Below are positions 25,018 through 31,930 of a stretch of DNA of 64,000 nucleotides, piece after piece. Every line of letters begins with the position of its first letter. Positions within the stretch are counted from its first letter, which is position 1. Origin of the DNA: WTJY01 sp045105475 (lineage in GTDB: Bacteria; Chloroflexota; Anaerolineae; Promineifilales; Promineifilaceae); assembly GCA_045105475.1 (NCBI GenBank), contig JBGCDP010000027.1, forward strand, positions 1 through 64,000. Reading direction: 5' to 3'. The notes beneath the pieces are model-generated. The model had not been told where the DNA came from. It made no database searches and was given only the letters and a program-made list of their open reading frames with translations. A program made the translations under genes and the position numbers.

Positions 25018-25823
25018 TAGCTGGTGAGTTGCATATAACTTTCACGCCAAGATACATCGTCTTCATCGCTCCAAACAAAAGGAGCCTGAATAGTTGTGCG
25101 TGGATAGACGGCCGATTCTAGTAGGTTGAGCCCTATTTCTAAGATCGCCTTTTGCATGACGACATCATTCGGTTTGCCACATGGATTGCCCAACGGAAAG
25201 TCAGTAAATACAAAGCGAGCAGTGCCGCATTGTTCGACGATATCACGCGCTGAGCCGATGATGACGGTAGGTATTTGATTGGTTTCAAGATGGCGGCTAA
25301 CCAGACTCACGGTCTGGTGGCACACGGGTCACATGGGGATAAGAATGACGGCATCAATGCGATCTTCTTGGCATAGCTTCAGAATTTCTGGGGCATCTTC
25401 TGCACTTGTTTGACGCTGGCTGTATGTGGTTGGAACCCCATAGAAACGTGGCCCGACAGACCCGATCCGGCCGGATTCGGCCGCTGTTTGCAAATGCGCC
25501 AGCGGTAAAAAAGTTCCTAAATCATCAGTGTGGGTTGCTGTTTTATGCCAAAACACATGTTTTGTGTGTAGCTCTTTTGGAATTTGATCAGATGGGGCGG
25601 ACCAAACTGCGCGATTTTCCCGTTGCCCACCTTCTTCATTGGGGGCAGATGTGGTGATGATGGCTATGCGGCAGTCAACCAGCGGCTTATTGAGCGTTGC
25701 AAATGGAGTAGCTTGATTTGTCGCCCACCGGTATGGACGTTCAAAGCCTTTGCTAGCATAGTAGTTGCGTGATTTGTCGATATAGCTGATAGCGACTCGA
25801 TAGGCGGGGTTAATAGGTGACAT
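25017..25823 (-). CDS. GrdB-like selenoprotein (glycine/sarcosine/betaine reductase selenoprotein B family), UGA read as Sec165
   Basis: The frame runs for 268 residues if the TGA at 25329-25331 is read as selenocysteine. Both sides are one conserved protein: MSPINPAYRVAISYIDKSR and KGFERPYRWATNQATPF before it, AVILIPM-U-PVCHQTVSLVSRHLE and VFTDFPLGNPCGKPND after it. The U-P-V-C redox motif lies where GrdB/PrdB-family proteins carry Sec or Cys. Ten nt after the UGA is a perfect 7-bp hairpin with loop CGUGA, a likely bacterial SECIS. TGA is an ordinary stop elsewhere. The gene overlaps both neighbours by TAATG (DUF3095 upstream, TauE/SafE downstream). No grdA or grdE partner is nearby, so this is the small stand-alone branch, whose substrate is unknown. 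Confidence 0.85.
25300..25318 (-). promoter_or_regulatory. Putative bacterial SECIS hairpin of the GrdB-like selenoprotein
   Basis: In the mRNA, ACCAGAC pairs with GUCUGGU around the loop CGUGA, a perfect 7-bp stem. The loop begins 17 nt after the UGA and has a G in its first two positions, as required by the bacterial SECIS consensus. The hairpin lies inside the coding sequence. Confidence 0.75.
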
Positions 25824-26992
25824 TAGTTAAATTGTTTTTTCATGTTAGCGGCCGCAAGGGCATATCCGCCATTTGAGCCATCAATAAAATGGAAGTGATT
25901 TGCTTCGTAATCAAACACCATGCAGGTTAGAAGGGTGGCTTCCGCAGAATGGGTGCCATAGTAAATTTTACCAGCCTGATATTGCTGTTCTAGATAAGAA
26001 ATCAGCTTTTTTCCTTTGCGGGGAGTACCGGAAATCACCATGCGTAAGGTGTCATCAAATTTTCTAAAATCAGAATTTGCGACCACATCTTTTTTGTAAG
26101 CGTTCCAGTCTTGCCGGTATGTTCTGATATTTTGCTTTGTAACTAGGTCTGTTATTCGCAGTATGGCTGAGAGCCTAGCTTTATAGTAAAGCCTGGCGAA
26201 TATGTTAACAAAACCAGTGCGGATGCTGGTTTCGTCTTTGAGCCGGCCGTGGCCGTTGTTGAGATGCAGTTCTTCTGGATGAATCGGGGCATAGTCGTTG
26301 GGTGACCCGTAGATGAGGTTGATCTGGTCTAAAATTTCTTTGTAAATCTCATCTGACCCCGCATCATATTCATCTTGAGTGGTTAGGATAAGTGACAGTA
26401 CTTCCCCGTGTCGGCTCGGCACATCTTGCCACCGACATTCGAATCCGCTGAAATCGGCCGATTCGTTGCCAGCCTCAGTCAGCTCAAAACGATAGTGATC
26501 ATTCTCTGGCGCTTTGAGGAGCTTTTCAGCATAACTTGCGCCACCGCCCCGAAAGACAGCTTGCGTATAGGCATCTGAAACCTGATGCTTACCTACCCAG
26601 ATTTCATACCCACCGTGGCGAACATCAGCAACCGGCACCATTCCGACTCTTAGCGAGAGCGCAAACTGCTCCAATGCCAAACGTTTGGCCCCAAGGATCG
26701 CTTGTTTAACTTCAGATTTGACTGAAGGTGGGATGCAGAGCATGGCTCCATCTCCGCCAAAAATAAATGGAATATTTAGTGGCTTCACTGCGTTTATAAC
26801 CGCAATGATTGAGGCGACACCTACCGAATTGACCTGACGATATTGACCTGCATTTATCGCCTTTGTTGAGCCTTGGATGTCTGTGATGACGACAATCCAA
26901 TCATCTGGCATGCGGGTGTAGTTTTCCATCTCGCACAGCTGTCTGAAATTTGAGAAAGTAGATAGGTCTGTGTAGAAGTTTGGAGAACTCAT
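25823..26992 (-). CDS. DUF3095 family protein (class III nucleotide-cyclase-like)
   Basis: The 389-residue protein has an N-terminal cyclase-like catalytic domain with WIVVITDIQGSTKAINAGQY (metal-binding Asp, like the GDIxGST of adenylate cyclases), IPFIFGGDGAMLCIPP (the second acidic loop) and a conserved LRVGMVPVADVRHGGYEIWVG segment. The C-terminal half (about 230-389) matches the DUF3095 extension and carries a CMVFDYEANHFHFIDGSNGG ending. Whether it makes a cyclic nucleotide is unproven. It begins the three-gene operon with the GrdB-like selenoprotein and TauE/SafE, with stop/start overlaps at both joints. Confidence 0.85.
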   Translation of the reverse strand: MSSPNFYTDLSTFSNFRQLCEMENYTRMPDDWIVVITDIQGSTKAINAGQYRQVNSVGVASIIAVINAVKPLNIPFIFGGDGAMLCIPPSVKSEVKQAILGAKRLALEQFALSLRVGMVPVADVRHGGYEIWVGKHQVSDAYTQAVFRGGGASYAEKLLKAPENDHYRFELTEAGNESADFSGFECRWQDVPSRHGEVLSLILTTQDEYDAGSDEIYKEILDQINLIYGSPNDYAPIHPEELHLNNGHGRLKDETSIRTGFVNIFARLYYKARLSAILRITDLVTKQNIRTYRQDWNAYKKDVVANSDFRKFDDTLRMVISGTPRKGKKLISYLEQQYQAGKIYYGTHSAEATLLTCMVFDYEANHFHFIDGSNGGYALAAANMKKQFN

Positions 26993-27018
26993 AGAGGTCT
27001 TGTTCGATTTCCTGCTTT

Positions 27019-27052
27019 AAAAGCTATCAGCCAAATTTAATTGGCTGATAGC
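27019..27052 (-). terminator. Terminator after the two-domain VOC gene
   Basis: GCTATCAGCCAA (27023-27034) pairs with TTGGCTGATAGC (27041-27052); on the minus strand TTTT follows the stem. It separates the VOC gene from the DUF3095 operon. Confidence 0.75.
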
Positions 27053-27072
27053 GAAGCGTATTGAAATGCTGA

Positions 27073-27936
27073 TTAACTGAGACGTTGCATAAGGGCCGCA
27101 TTGTCTGGGACATCTAGAAATTGGTCCCATTCAAGGAAATAGCCGGTGGGGTCATAGCCGACAAAGATATTAACCTTGCCGCTTTCGTCCGTGATTTCCG
27201 GCGTGCGCAGTTCGAATCCGGCCGTTGCTTTGGCCTTTTCGAACCACGTGTCAATGGTATCAGTCATAAACGAAACCGTCACCCGCTTTTTCTCAGTTAC
27301 CTTGTGCAGCCCTTTGGCGCCATCGACCAGTCCAATCAAGCTGGATTCTGAGATTTGGTAGATTTTTGCCCATCCTTGATCACAGATCATTGTGGCCCCT
27401 AAAAGCGCTTCGTAAAAGGTTTGGGCGGCCGCAAGATCATCGTAATAGAGCCACTGGACAGTTGCTTGCACTCCTAATTCATCCGGCCGTGAGCCGCTCA
27501 GATCGTAAATCGTCTCCATATCTTCGACGATAGGTAGCAACTCTTCGTTTTCAGCATGGGGGTTAAACATCTCGAATTCGAGAAAATACCCTTCAGGGTC
27601 AAGGGCGACAAAGCCATCATGGCCGCTCCCTTCTTTAACCGTGTACGGCCGTTCGATCGTCACACCCTGCTCTTGCAGGTATTCGTACCATTCAGCTACT
27701 TCTTCAGTCACCATAGCGATGGTCGTGCTCTGTGGCTCATCGAGGCTGTGCATGCCGTCAGCCGCGTTTACGAGCGTGATGTACGATGTGGCGCAGATCC
27801 GCATGATCTTTGCAAAGCCGTAGTCGCAGACGGTTTCAAAGCCTAAAATGTCGCGATAAAACAGATGGGCCTTTTCAACGTCGGCATAATAGTAAAAAAC
27901 GTTGCTAGCTAAAATTGGGGGATTGGTTGTGGTCAT
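27073..27936 (-). CDS. Two-domain VOC (glyoxalase/bleomycin-resistance fold) protein
   Basis: The 287-residue protein has two vicinal-oxygen-chelate domains. The first starts ASNVFYYYADVEKAHLFYRDILGF and ends DPEGYFLEFEMF (about residues 8-135). The second starts TVQWLYYDDLAAAQTFYEALLGA and ends DPTGYFLEWDQFLD (about 160-280). The Glu of each 'FLE(F/W)' is a typical metal ligand. Paired VOC domains occur in dioxygenases, glyoxalases and resistance proteins, and the substrate is not visible. The start is at MTTTNPPILASNVF, with GAGGAC just upstream; an in-frame extension reaches into the DUF1697 gene and is not supported. Confidence 0.87.
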   Translation of the reverse strand: MTTTNPPILASNVFYYYADVEKAHLFYRDILGFETVCDYGFAKIMRICATSYITLVNAADGMHSLDEPQSTTIAMVTEEVAEWYEYLQEQGVTIERPYTVKEGSGHDGFVALDPEGYFLEFEMFNPHAENEELLPIVEDMETIYDLSGSRPDELGVQATVQWLYYDDLAAAQTFYEALLGATMICDQGWAKIYQISESSLIGLVDGAKGLHKVTEKKRVTVSFMTDTIDTWFEKAKATAGFELRTPEITDESGKVNIFVGYDPTGYFLEWDQFLDVPDNAALMQRLS

Positions 27937-27967
27937 AATGTCCTCTACATTTTGAATGTTGTTTGTT

Positions 27968-28513
27968 TTAGTTAGTTGTTGCCAGTTCAAGCAGCTTGCG
28001 CACGCTTTTCCAATTGCGTGCAGTGGCGGTGACGCCAAGTTTTTTCTCGAAGTAGTTGGTTGTCATTTTCGATCGGCCGGAACCGTTGGGATAGAACGTA
28101 TACACTTCTCGGCCGATGATGACTGTTTGCTCATCCGCTGGTCCAATTGCAGGGATTTGAGCACACGCTTCGGCCGTGGGTGTCTCTTCCAGAAACGTCA
28201 CGATATACACATTCAATTTTTCTTCAGGTACATGAGTGTGCGGATTCGTTTCGATCACTTTCTTTAAGTCAGCCGCAGTGCGAATGATGATCGGTACTTC
28301 GAAACCATAATTTTCTCGAATCATCGTTTCAATCATGCTTACTAAGGTTGGAATATCATCGATTTGACTATTGAAGAAGACATTCCCACTTTGAATGTAT
28401 GAAGTGACATCTTCAAAACCTAAGCTCGTATAGTGTTCACGAAGCTCTGCCATTTTGATTTTTTTCTGCCCACTGACATTGATCCCTCGTAAAATTGAAA
28501 TGTATTTAGTCAT
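27968..28513 (-). CDS. DUF1697 family protein
   Basis: The 181-residue protein opens with the family signature YISILRGINVSGQKKIKMAEL, followed by LGFEDVTSYIQSGNVFF and a C-terminal MTTNYFEKKLGVTATARNW motif. DUF1697 proteins are small cytosolic proteins of unknown function common in bacteria. The start is set at MTKYISILRG, where all members begin; the in-frame extension upstream lacks support. It is followed by the VOC gene 31 bp downstream in the same direction. Confidence 0.9.
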   Translation of the reverse strand: MTKYISILRGINVSGQKKIKMAELREHYTSLGFEDVTSYIQSGNVFFNSQIDDIPTLVSMIETMIRENYGFEVPIIIRTAADLKKVIETNPHTHVPEEKLNVYIVTFLEETPTAEACAQIPAIGPADEQTVIIGREVYTFYPNGSGRSKMTTNYFEKKLGVTATARNWKSVRKLLELATTN

Positions 28514-28759
28514 ACTTGAATTATCCCACATTTTAGCTGGCCAGCTAGTCACACTACGCTTCTATTTTAGCCTTTCAGTTTGTTGGTTTTGCTTCTTTGA
28601 TGTCTTCCCGGTGCTGATTGCTGATAAGCATGGGCAAGACAAATTATTACGAGTCAGTTAAGTTCTTTCCGGCCGGTTTTGAATCTGGTTACACTCTAAA
28701 CTTGATAAAAACGGGTGTTGAGAACCGCACCGAAGCAATACCGAAACGGAGGTTTGTTT

Positions 28760-29581
28760 ATGAAAAATAGTTTTTGGATTATTGCAGCCTTTTCAGTCCT
28801 AATATTGGGTCTGGCAAGCTGTAGCTCGTCCGAACCCCCATCGGCCGAACCCGCCGCTGTCGTCGCACCGGAAATTGAAACGGGTGGGGCTGTGGTAGAG
28901 GCTGAACAAGTCGAATCAATTGAAGAGATGGATTCTGATGAAGTTGCTCAAGAAAAGGCTGAGCCTGAGATGGTTGAAGAGGTTGCTGAAGGACCCTCTG
29001 CCAGTGAAGTGGCTGCCATGGAAAAAGCGGCCGCTGGCGCAATCCGGGATGAAGAGCGTGCCCCAACCTTTCGCGGAGCAGACGCTGAAGATGTTGAAGT
29101 CGAAGCTGATGAAGTAAAATCTCTCGCTGATTACTTACCCATTTTAGGTCCAGCTCCTGAAATTATTAACGGAGAGAACTGGATTAATTCTGATCCGCTT
29201 ACGCTAGAGCAGCTCAAGGGTAAAGTCGTCCTAATTGAATTCTGGACCTATTCCTGAATTAATTGCAAACGAGTGATTCCTTCGGTGAAGGAATGGGATG
29301 CAAAGTACGCCAATGACGATTTTGAGATCGTCGCAATTCATTATCCAGAATTTAGTTTTGAAGAAGATTTAGGCAACGTGCAAAACGCTGTGGCTGAGCT
29401 TGGGATTGATTACCCGGTGGTGCAGGACAACGGCGGCAAAATCTGGCGCTCGTATCGTCAGCGCTTTTGGCCCACACGCTACGTCATCGATAAAGAAGGC
29501 AATATCCGGTATAAGCACATCGGTGAAGGTGCTTATGATGAGACAGACAAAGTGATTGCGGCTTTGTTAGCAGAAGAGTAG
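28760..29581 (+). CDS. Lipoprotein TlpA/DipZ-like redoxin, selenoprotein with UxxC (UGA read as Sec166)
   Basis: Reading the TGA at 29255-29257 as Sec gives one 273-residue protein. It has a lipoprotein signal (LASCSSS), an acidic Ala/Glu/Val-rich linker to about residue 120, and a thioredoxin-fold domain. The active site reads EFWTYS-U-INC-KRVIP, matching the 'FWTYSCINCxRxLP' motif of TlpA/DipZ-type redoxins with Sec in place of the first Cys. Downstream features match the same family: IVAIHYPEFSFE, PVVQDN and WPTRYVIDKEGNIRYKHIGEG. GGAGG precedes the ATG. An 8-bp hairpin with loop GGU starts 18 nt after the UGA. It should act outside the membrane as a thiol-disulfide or peroxide reductase. 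A strong terminator follows. Confidence 0.88.
29276..29294 (+). promoter_or_regulatory. Putative bacterial SECIS hairpin of the TlpA-like selenoprotein
   Basis: ATTCCTTC (29276-29283) pairs perfectly with GAAGGAAT (29287-29294) around the loop GGT. The loop starts 26 nt after the UGA, within the 16-37 nt window of the bacterial SECIS model, and begins with G; GGU is also part of the Escherichia coli fdhF loop. Confidence 0.75.
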
Positions 29582-29608
29582 TTCTCTGCTAAATTAAAGA
29601 GCCGGTAA

Positions 29609-29654
29609 GCAAAAAGGGGTGAAGTGAATTTGTGTTCACTTCACCCCTTTTTGC
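29609..29654. terminator. Bidirectional terminator between the TlpA-like selenoprotein and the aldo/keto reductase
   Basis: A 20-bp stem (29609-29628 with 29635-29654) is flanked on its inner ends by five A and five T residues, with a 6-nt loop. It lies between convergent genes and can serve both strands. Confidence 0.92.
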
Positions 29655-29688
29655 TTTTACTTTTTGCTTTTAAATGAAGGCCTCTCGT

Positions 29689-30675
29689 TTAGCGGCCGAG
29701 GATTGTTTCGATTTCTTGCATCTGATCAGCCGTTAGTGGGCCCATCTGCATCGCCTTTGCATTTTCATCAACCTGAGCAATATTTCTGAATCCTGGAATC
29801 GGTATCGTTTGTGAGCTACGTGCCCAAAGCCAAGCCAATGCACCTTGCGTTAAGGTCCGGCCGTTGCTGGTCAAGACTTCACGTATTGATTCAAGTCGCT
29901 TGAGATAATCAGGATTAGGTCTGCCATCCGTAAAGCATTCAACCCAGTCAAAGCCAACCCCACGTACATCATCTTTGGGCAGTTGGCTGTCACTATTGAA
30001 CTTGCCGGTGAGGAAGCCCATCGCCAACGGGCCACGACAAATTGCTGCCAAGTTGTTTGATTCACAAAACTCAAGCATCTCAGGGGCGTCATGAAAGATG
30101 TTGATCTCTGCTTGTACAGCTGAAAAATGGGATCCGTCTAGAAATCGAGCGGCATCGGTCGCACTGTTGGTGCTCCATCCGTATGTTCGAATCTTGCCTT
30201 CTCGAACCAAGCCTTCAAGGGCATCAACTACCCCGGCCGACTGATCACCTGAATGGAGCTGGTAAAGATCAATGTAATCGGTTTGAAGCCGATTTAGAGA
30301 GTCTTCACACGCTCGGCGAATATAGTCGGCTGAGATATCCCGGCCGGTTATCGACCGCGTTTCTGCATGAAATGCATAGCCAAACTTGCTGGCGAGGATC
30401 ACATCTTGCCGTTTCCCCTTTAAAGCTTTTCCGACTACTTTCTCGCTATGCCCGGTACCGTACACGTCGGCGGTGTCAATAAAAGTGACCCCAAGTTCAA
30501 GCGCATGCTGAATCGCTTTGATCGATTCATTGTCATCAACATTGCCCCAGCCACGGGGTTCCCCATCCATAAAAAAAGGGCCGCCTATCGCCCAGCAGCC
30601 TAGCCCCATTCCACTAACTTCAATACCGGATTGGCCCAGCTGGCGTTTTATCAAATTGTCTAGTTTGTTACTCAT
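29689..30675 (-). CDS. Aldo/keto reductase
   Basis: The 328-residue TIM-barrel oxidoreductase has the AKR tetrad: Asp and Tyr in FIDTADVYGTGHSEKVVGKAL, Lys in VILASKFGYAF and His in DLYQLHSGD. The NADPH-binding C-terminal segment is TIPIPGFRNIAQVDENAKA. It reduces carbonyl compounds; the substrate is unknown. Its ATG overlaps the stop of the MerR-type regulator gene (ATGA type), so the two form an operon behind a MerR-type promoter at 31180-31210. A role in detoxifying reactive aldehydes under that regulator is likely but inferred. Confidence 0.92.
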   Translation of the reverse strand: MSNKLDNLIKRQLGQSGIEVSGMGLGCWAIGGPFFMDGEPRGWGNVDDNESIKAIQHALELGVTFIDTADVYGTGHSEKVVGKALKGKRQDVILASKFGYAFHAETRSITGRDISADYIRRACEDSLNRLQTDYIDLYQLHSGDQSAGVVDALEGLVREGKIRTYGWSTNSATDAARFLDGSHFSAVQAEINIFHDAPEMLEFCESNNLAAICRGPLAMGFLTGKFNSDSQLPKDDVRGVGFDWVECFTDGRPNPDYLKRLESIREVLTSNGRTLTQGALAWLWARSSQTIPIPGFRNIAQVDENAKAMQMGPLTADQMQEIETILGR

Positions 30676-31067
30676 GTTCTATTCTCCGTGCTTATTACGA
30701 ATTCTTTGCTGCGTTTTCGATAGTGGAACAGTTTGCCCTCGATAACTTTTAGATACCCTTGGAGCTCTTCGATGTGGCTACATAATGCAGAATGGTGTGT
30801 TTCAAACATCTCACATCGTTCAGGAATCGTATGGTCCCCCTCGTCAATTAACGCTAAGAACGCCTGCATCTGCTGGATCGACATGCCGGTTGAGCGGAGG
30901 CATGACAAGAGGGTGACCCAGTTCAAATCCTTGTCGGTGTACTGCCGATGGCCGCTGGTATTTCGCTCGATGTTCTTAATCAGGCCGATGCGTTCGTAGT
31001 AGCGAAGCGTGTGAGCACTAACGCCAGTGTTTTCTTCTGTTTGGCGTATGGTGTATCGATTGTTCAT
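30672..31067 (-). CDS. MerR family transcriptional regulator
   Basis: The 131-residue protein has the N-terminal MerR winged helix (YTIRQTEENTGVSAHTLRYYERIGL, then NTSGHRQYTDKDL, LLSCLRSTGMSIQQMQAFL) and a C-terminal coiled coil of about 50 residues. It lacks the cysteine set of metal-sensing MerR proteins; a single Cys lies in ERCEMFE and one in ALCSHIEEL. It resembles AdhR/NmlR-like regulators of aldehyde stress. It overlaps the aldo/keto reductase gene by 4 bp, and the upstream promoter has the 19-bp spacer with dyad typical of MerR targets, so it probably controls its own operon. Confidence 0.93.
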   Translation of the reverse strand: MNNRYTIRQTEENTGVSAHTLRYYERIGLIKNIERNTSGHRQYTDKDLNWVTLLSCLRSTGMSIQQMQAFLALIDEGDHTIPERCEMFETHHSALCSHIEELQGYLKVIEGKLFHYRKRSKEFVISTENRT

Positions 31068-31179
31068 ATCAAAATCCTTTGTGAATACTCATGCCAACCA
31101 TGTCAGTGAGTCGTGATCAAAAGGCCTCTACGGTTAGCTAATGGGCAATTTAAATCACCCGATTGTCTAGACAAAAAGG

Positions 31180-31210
31180 AGTATACAGCTTAGAGTGCGC
31201 TCTAAGTCAA
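31180..31210 (-). promoter_or_regulatory. MerR-type promoter with 19-bp spacer and operator dyad
   Basis: Read on the minus strand: TTGACT (-35, 31205-31210), a spacer of exactly 19 bp, TATACT (-10, 31180-31185). The spacer carries the dyad CTTAGAG-CGCA-CTCTAAG. Over-long spacers with a dyad between the hexamers are the hallmark of MerR-activated promoters. It lies about 110 bp upstream of the MerR gene. Confidence 0.82.
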
Positions 31211-31226
31211 AAGGAGATTTTGACAG

Positions 31227-31793
31227 TTATTCTTTGGGCAAATCTTCGAGCAGAGGCGTTTCTAAAAGCCAGCGATCTTGCTCAAATCCAGCCGCATTGA
31301 ACAGGATGAACGTTGGCGTGGTTTTGACATTGAGCCTTTCAGCATAGGCTTCGTTGACTTCGGTGATCATGTTTAAACGCAACACAGTTCCGGCCGCCCA
31401 CGTGCTTTCAATCCGGCTCACGGCCGGTAAAACGATCAGTCAGGAAAAGCCAAAGTCTGAGTAAAACTCAACCAGGGTAGGCTTGCCCGTTGAGTTTAAG
31501 TAAATCTCGATTTCTTCAATAGACATGAATTCAAGTGAGACTTGAGTTTTTGCGATTGAAGATGGTCCCGACTCCCCAATTGGATTCTGAATATAGGTTT
31601 GACTGATTGAGGCAGAGGGGCTTTGTAGCCAAAACAAAAACGCGGCCGAAATCGCCAAAAAGCCAAGCCAGACGGTAATTCTGGTCAAGGTCCATCTCTG
31701 ACGCCATGTGATAAGACTGAAGCTTCCCAGAATAATGACAATAACGGCTATAAGAACGTTGTTTTGATGGATTATTTGGCTGAGCGTATTCAT
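31227..31793 (-). CDS. Membrane-anchored thioredoxin-like selenoprotein with GFSU site (UGA read as Sec118)
   Basis: Reading the TGA at 31440-31442 as Sec gives a 188-residue protein. Two hydrophobic segments (about residues 13-30 and 38-58) anchor it; the rest is a thioredoxin fold outside the membrane. The segment TLVEFYSDFGFS-U-LIVLPAVSRIEST aligns with the 'EFYADWCxxCK' active site, with Gly at the first Cys and Sec at the second. The cis-Pro loop is present as LNVKTTPTFILFNAAG. The mRNA has a 5-bp hairpin with loop CGUGA starting 17 nt after the UGA, like that of the GrdB-like gene. Without Sec insertion the product would lose the whole fold core. It lies upstream of the MerR operon. Confidence 0.78.
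31413..31427 (-). promoter_or_regulatory. Putative bacterial SECIS hairpin of the thioredoxin-like selenoprotein
   Basis: In the mRNA, CCGGC pairs with GCCGG around the loop CGUGA. The loop starts 17 nt after the UGA. Loop sequence and distance are identical to those of the GrdB-like gene, although the stems differ. The stem is shorter (5 bp) but all G-C. Confidence 0.65.
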
Positions 31794-31882
31794 ATGTCAC
31801 AGCATAGCATTTTTGGCCAATGACATAGTTTCAATATTTGTCGTTGGCGTTCCGGCTTGTTTGACAGGATTATCCTCCAGCT

Positions 31883-31930
31883 ATATCATATCCCTAATTC
31901 CCGCATATGCGGGAATTAGGGATATGATAT
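31883..31930. repeat. 48-bp perfect palindrome overlapping the MFS gene start
   Basis: Two 24-bp arms (31883-31906 and 31907-31930) are exact reverse complements, centred on GCATATGC. The right arm contains the only plausible ribosome site (AGGG) and the first two bases of the ATG at 31929. It could be an operator for the ArsR-type regulator encoded downstream, or an mRNA hairpin that hides the ribosome site. Confidence 0.95.

Noticed and set aside
25017..25823. Pseudogene split by a nonsense codon
   Set aside because: Both halves are in the same frame and conserved, the TGA falls on a redox-active position next to Cys, and a SECIS-like hairpin follows.
28760..29581. Truncated redoxin plus a separate downstream open frame starting at GTG 29273
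   Set aside because: The downstream frame continues the same domain without shift, and the TGA replaces the first Cys of a well-known CxxC motif.
31531..31800. Overlapping 89-codon minus-strand frame beside the thioredoxin-like gene
   Set aside because: It is in a different frame from the thioredoxin fold and has no motif; the selenoprotein frame explains the region better.
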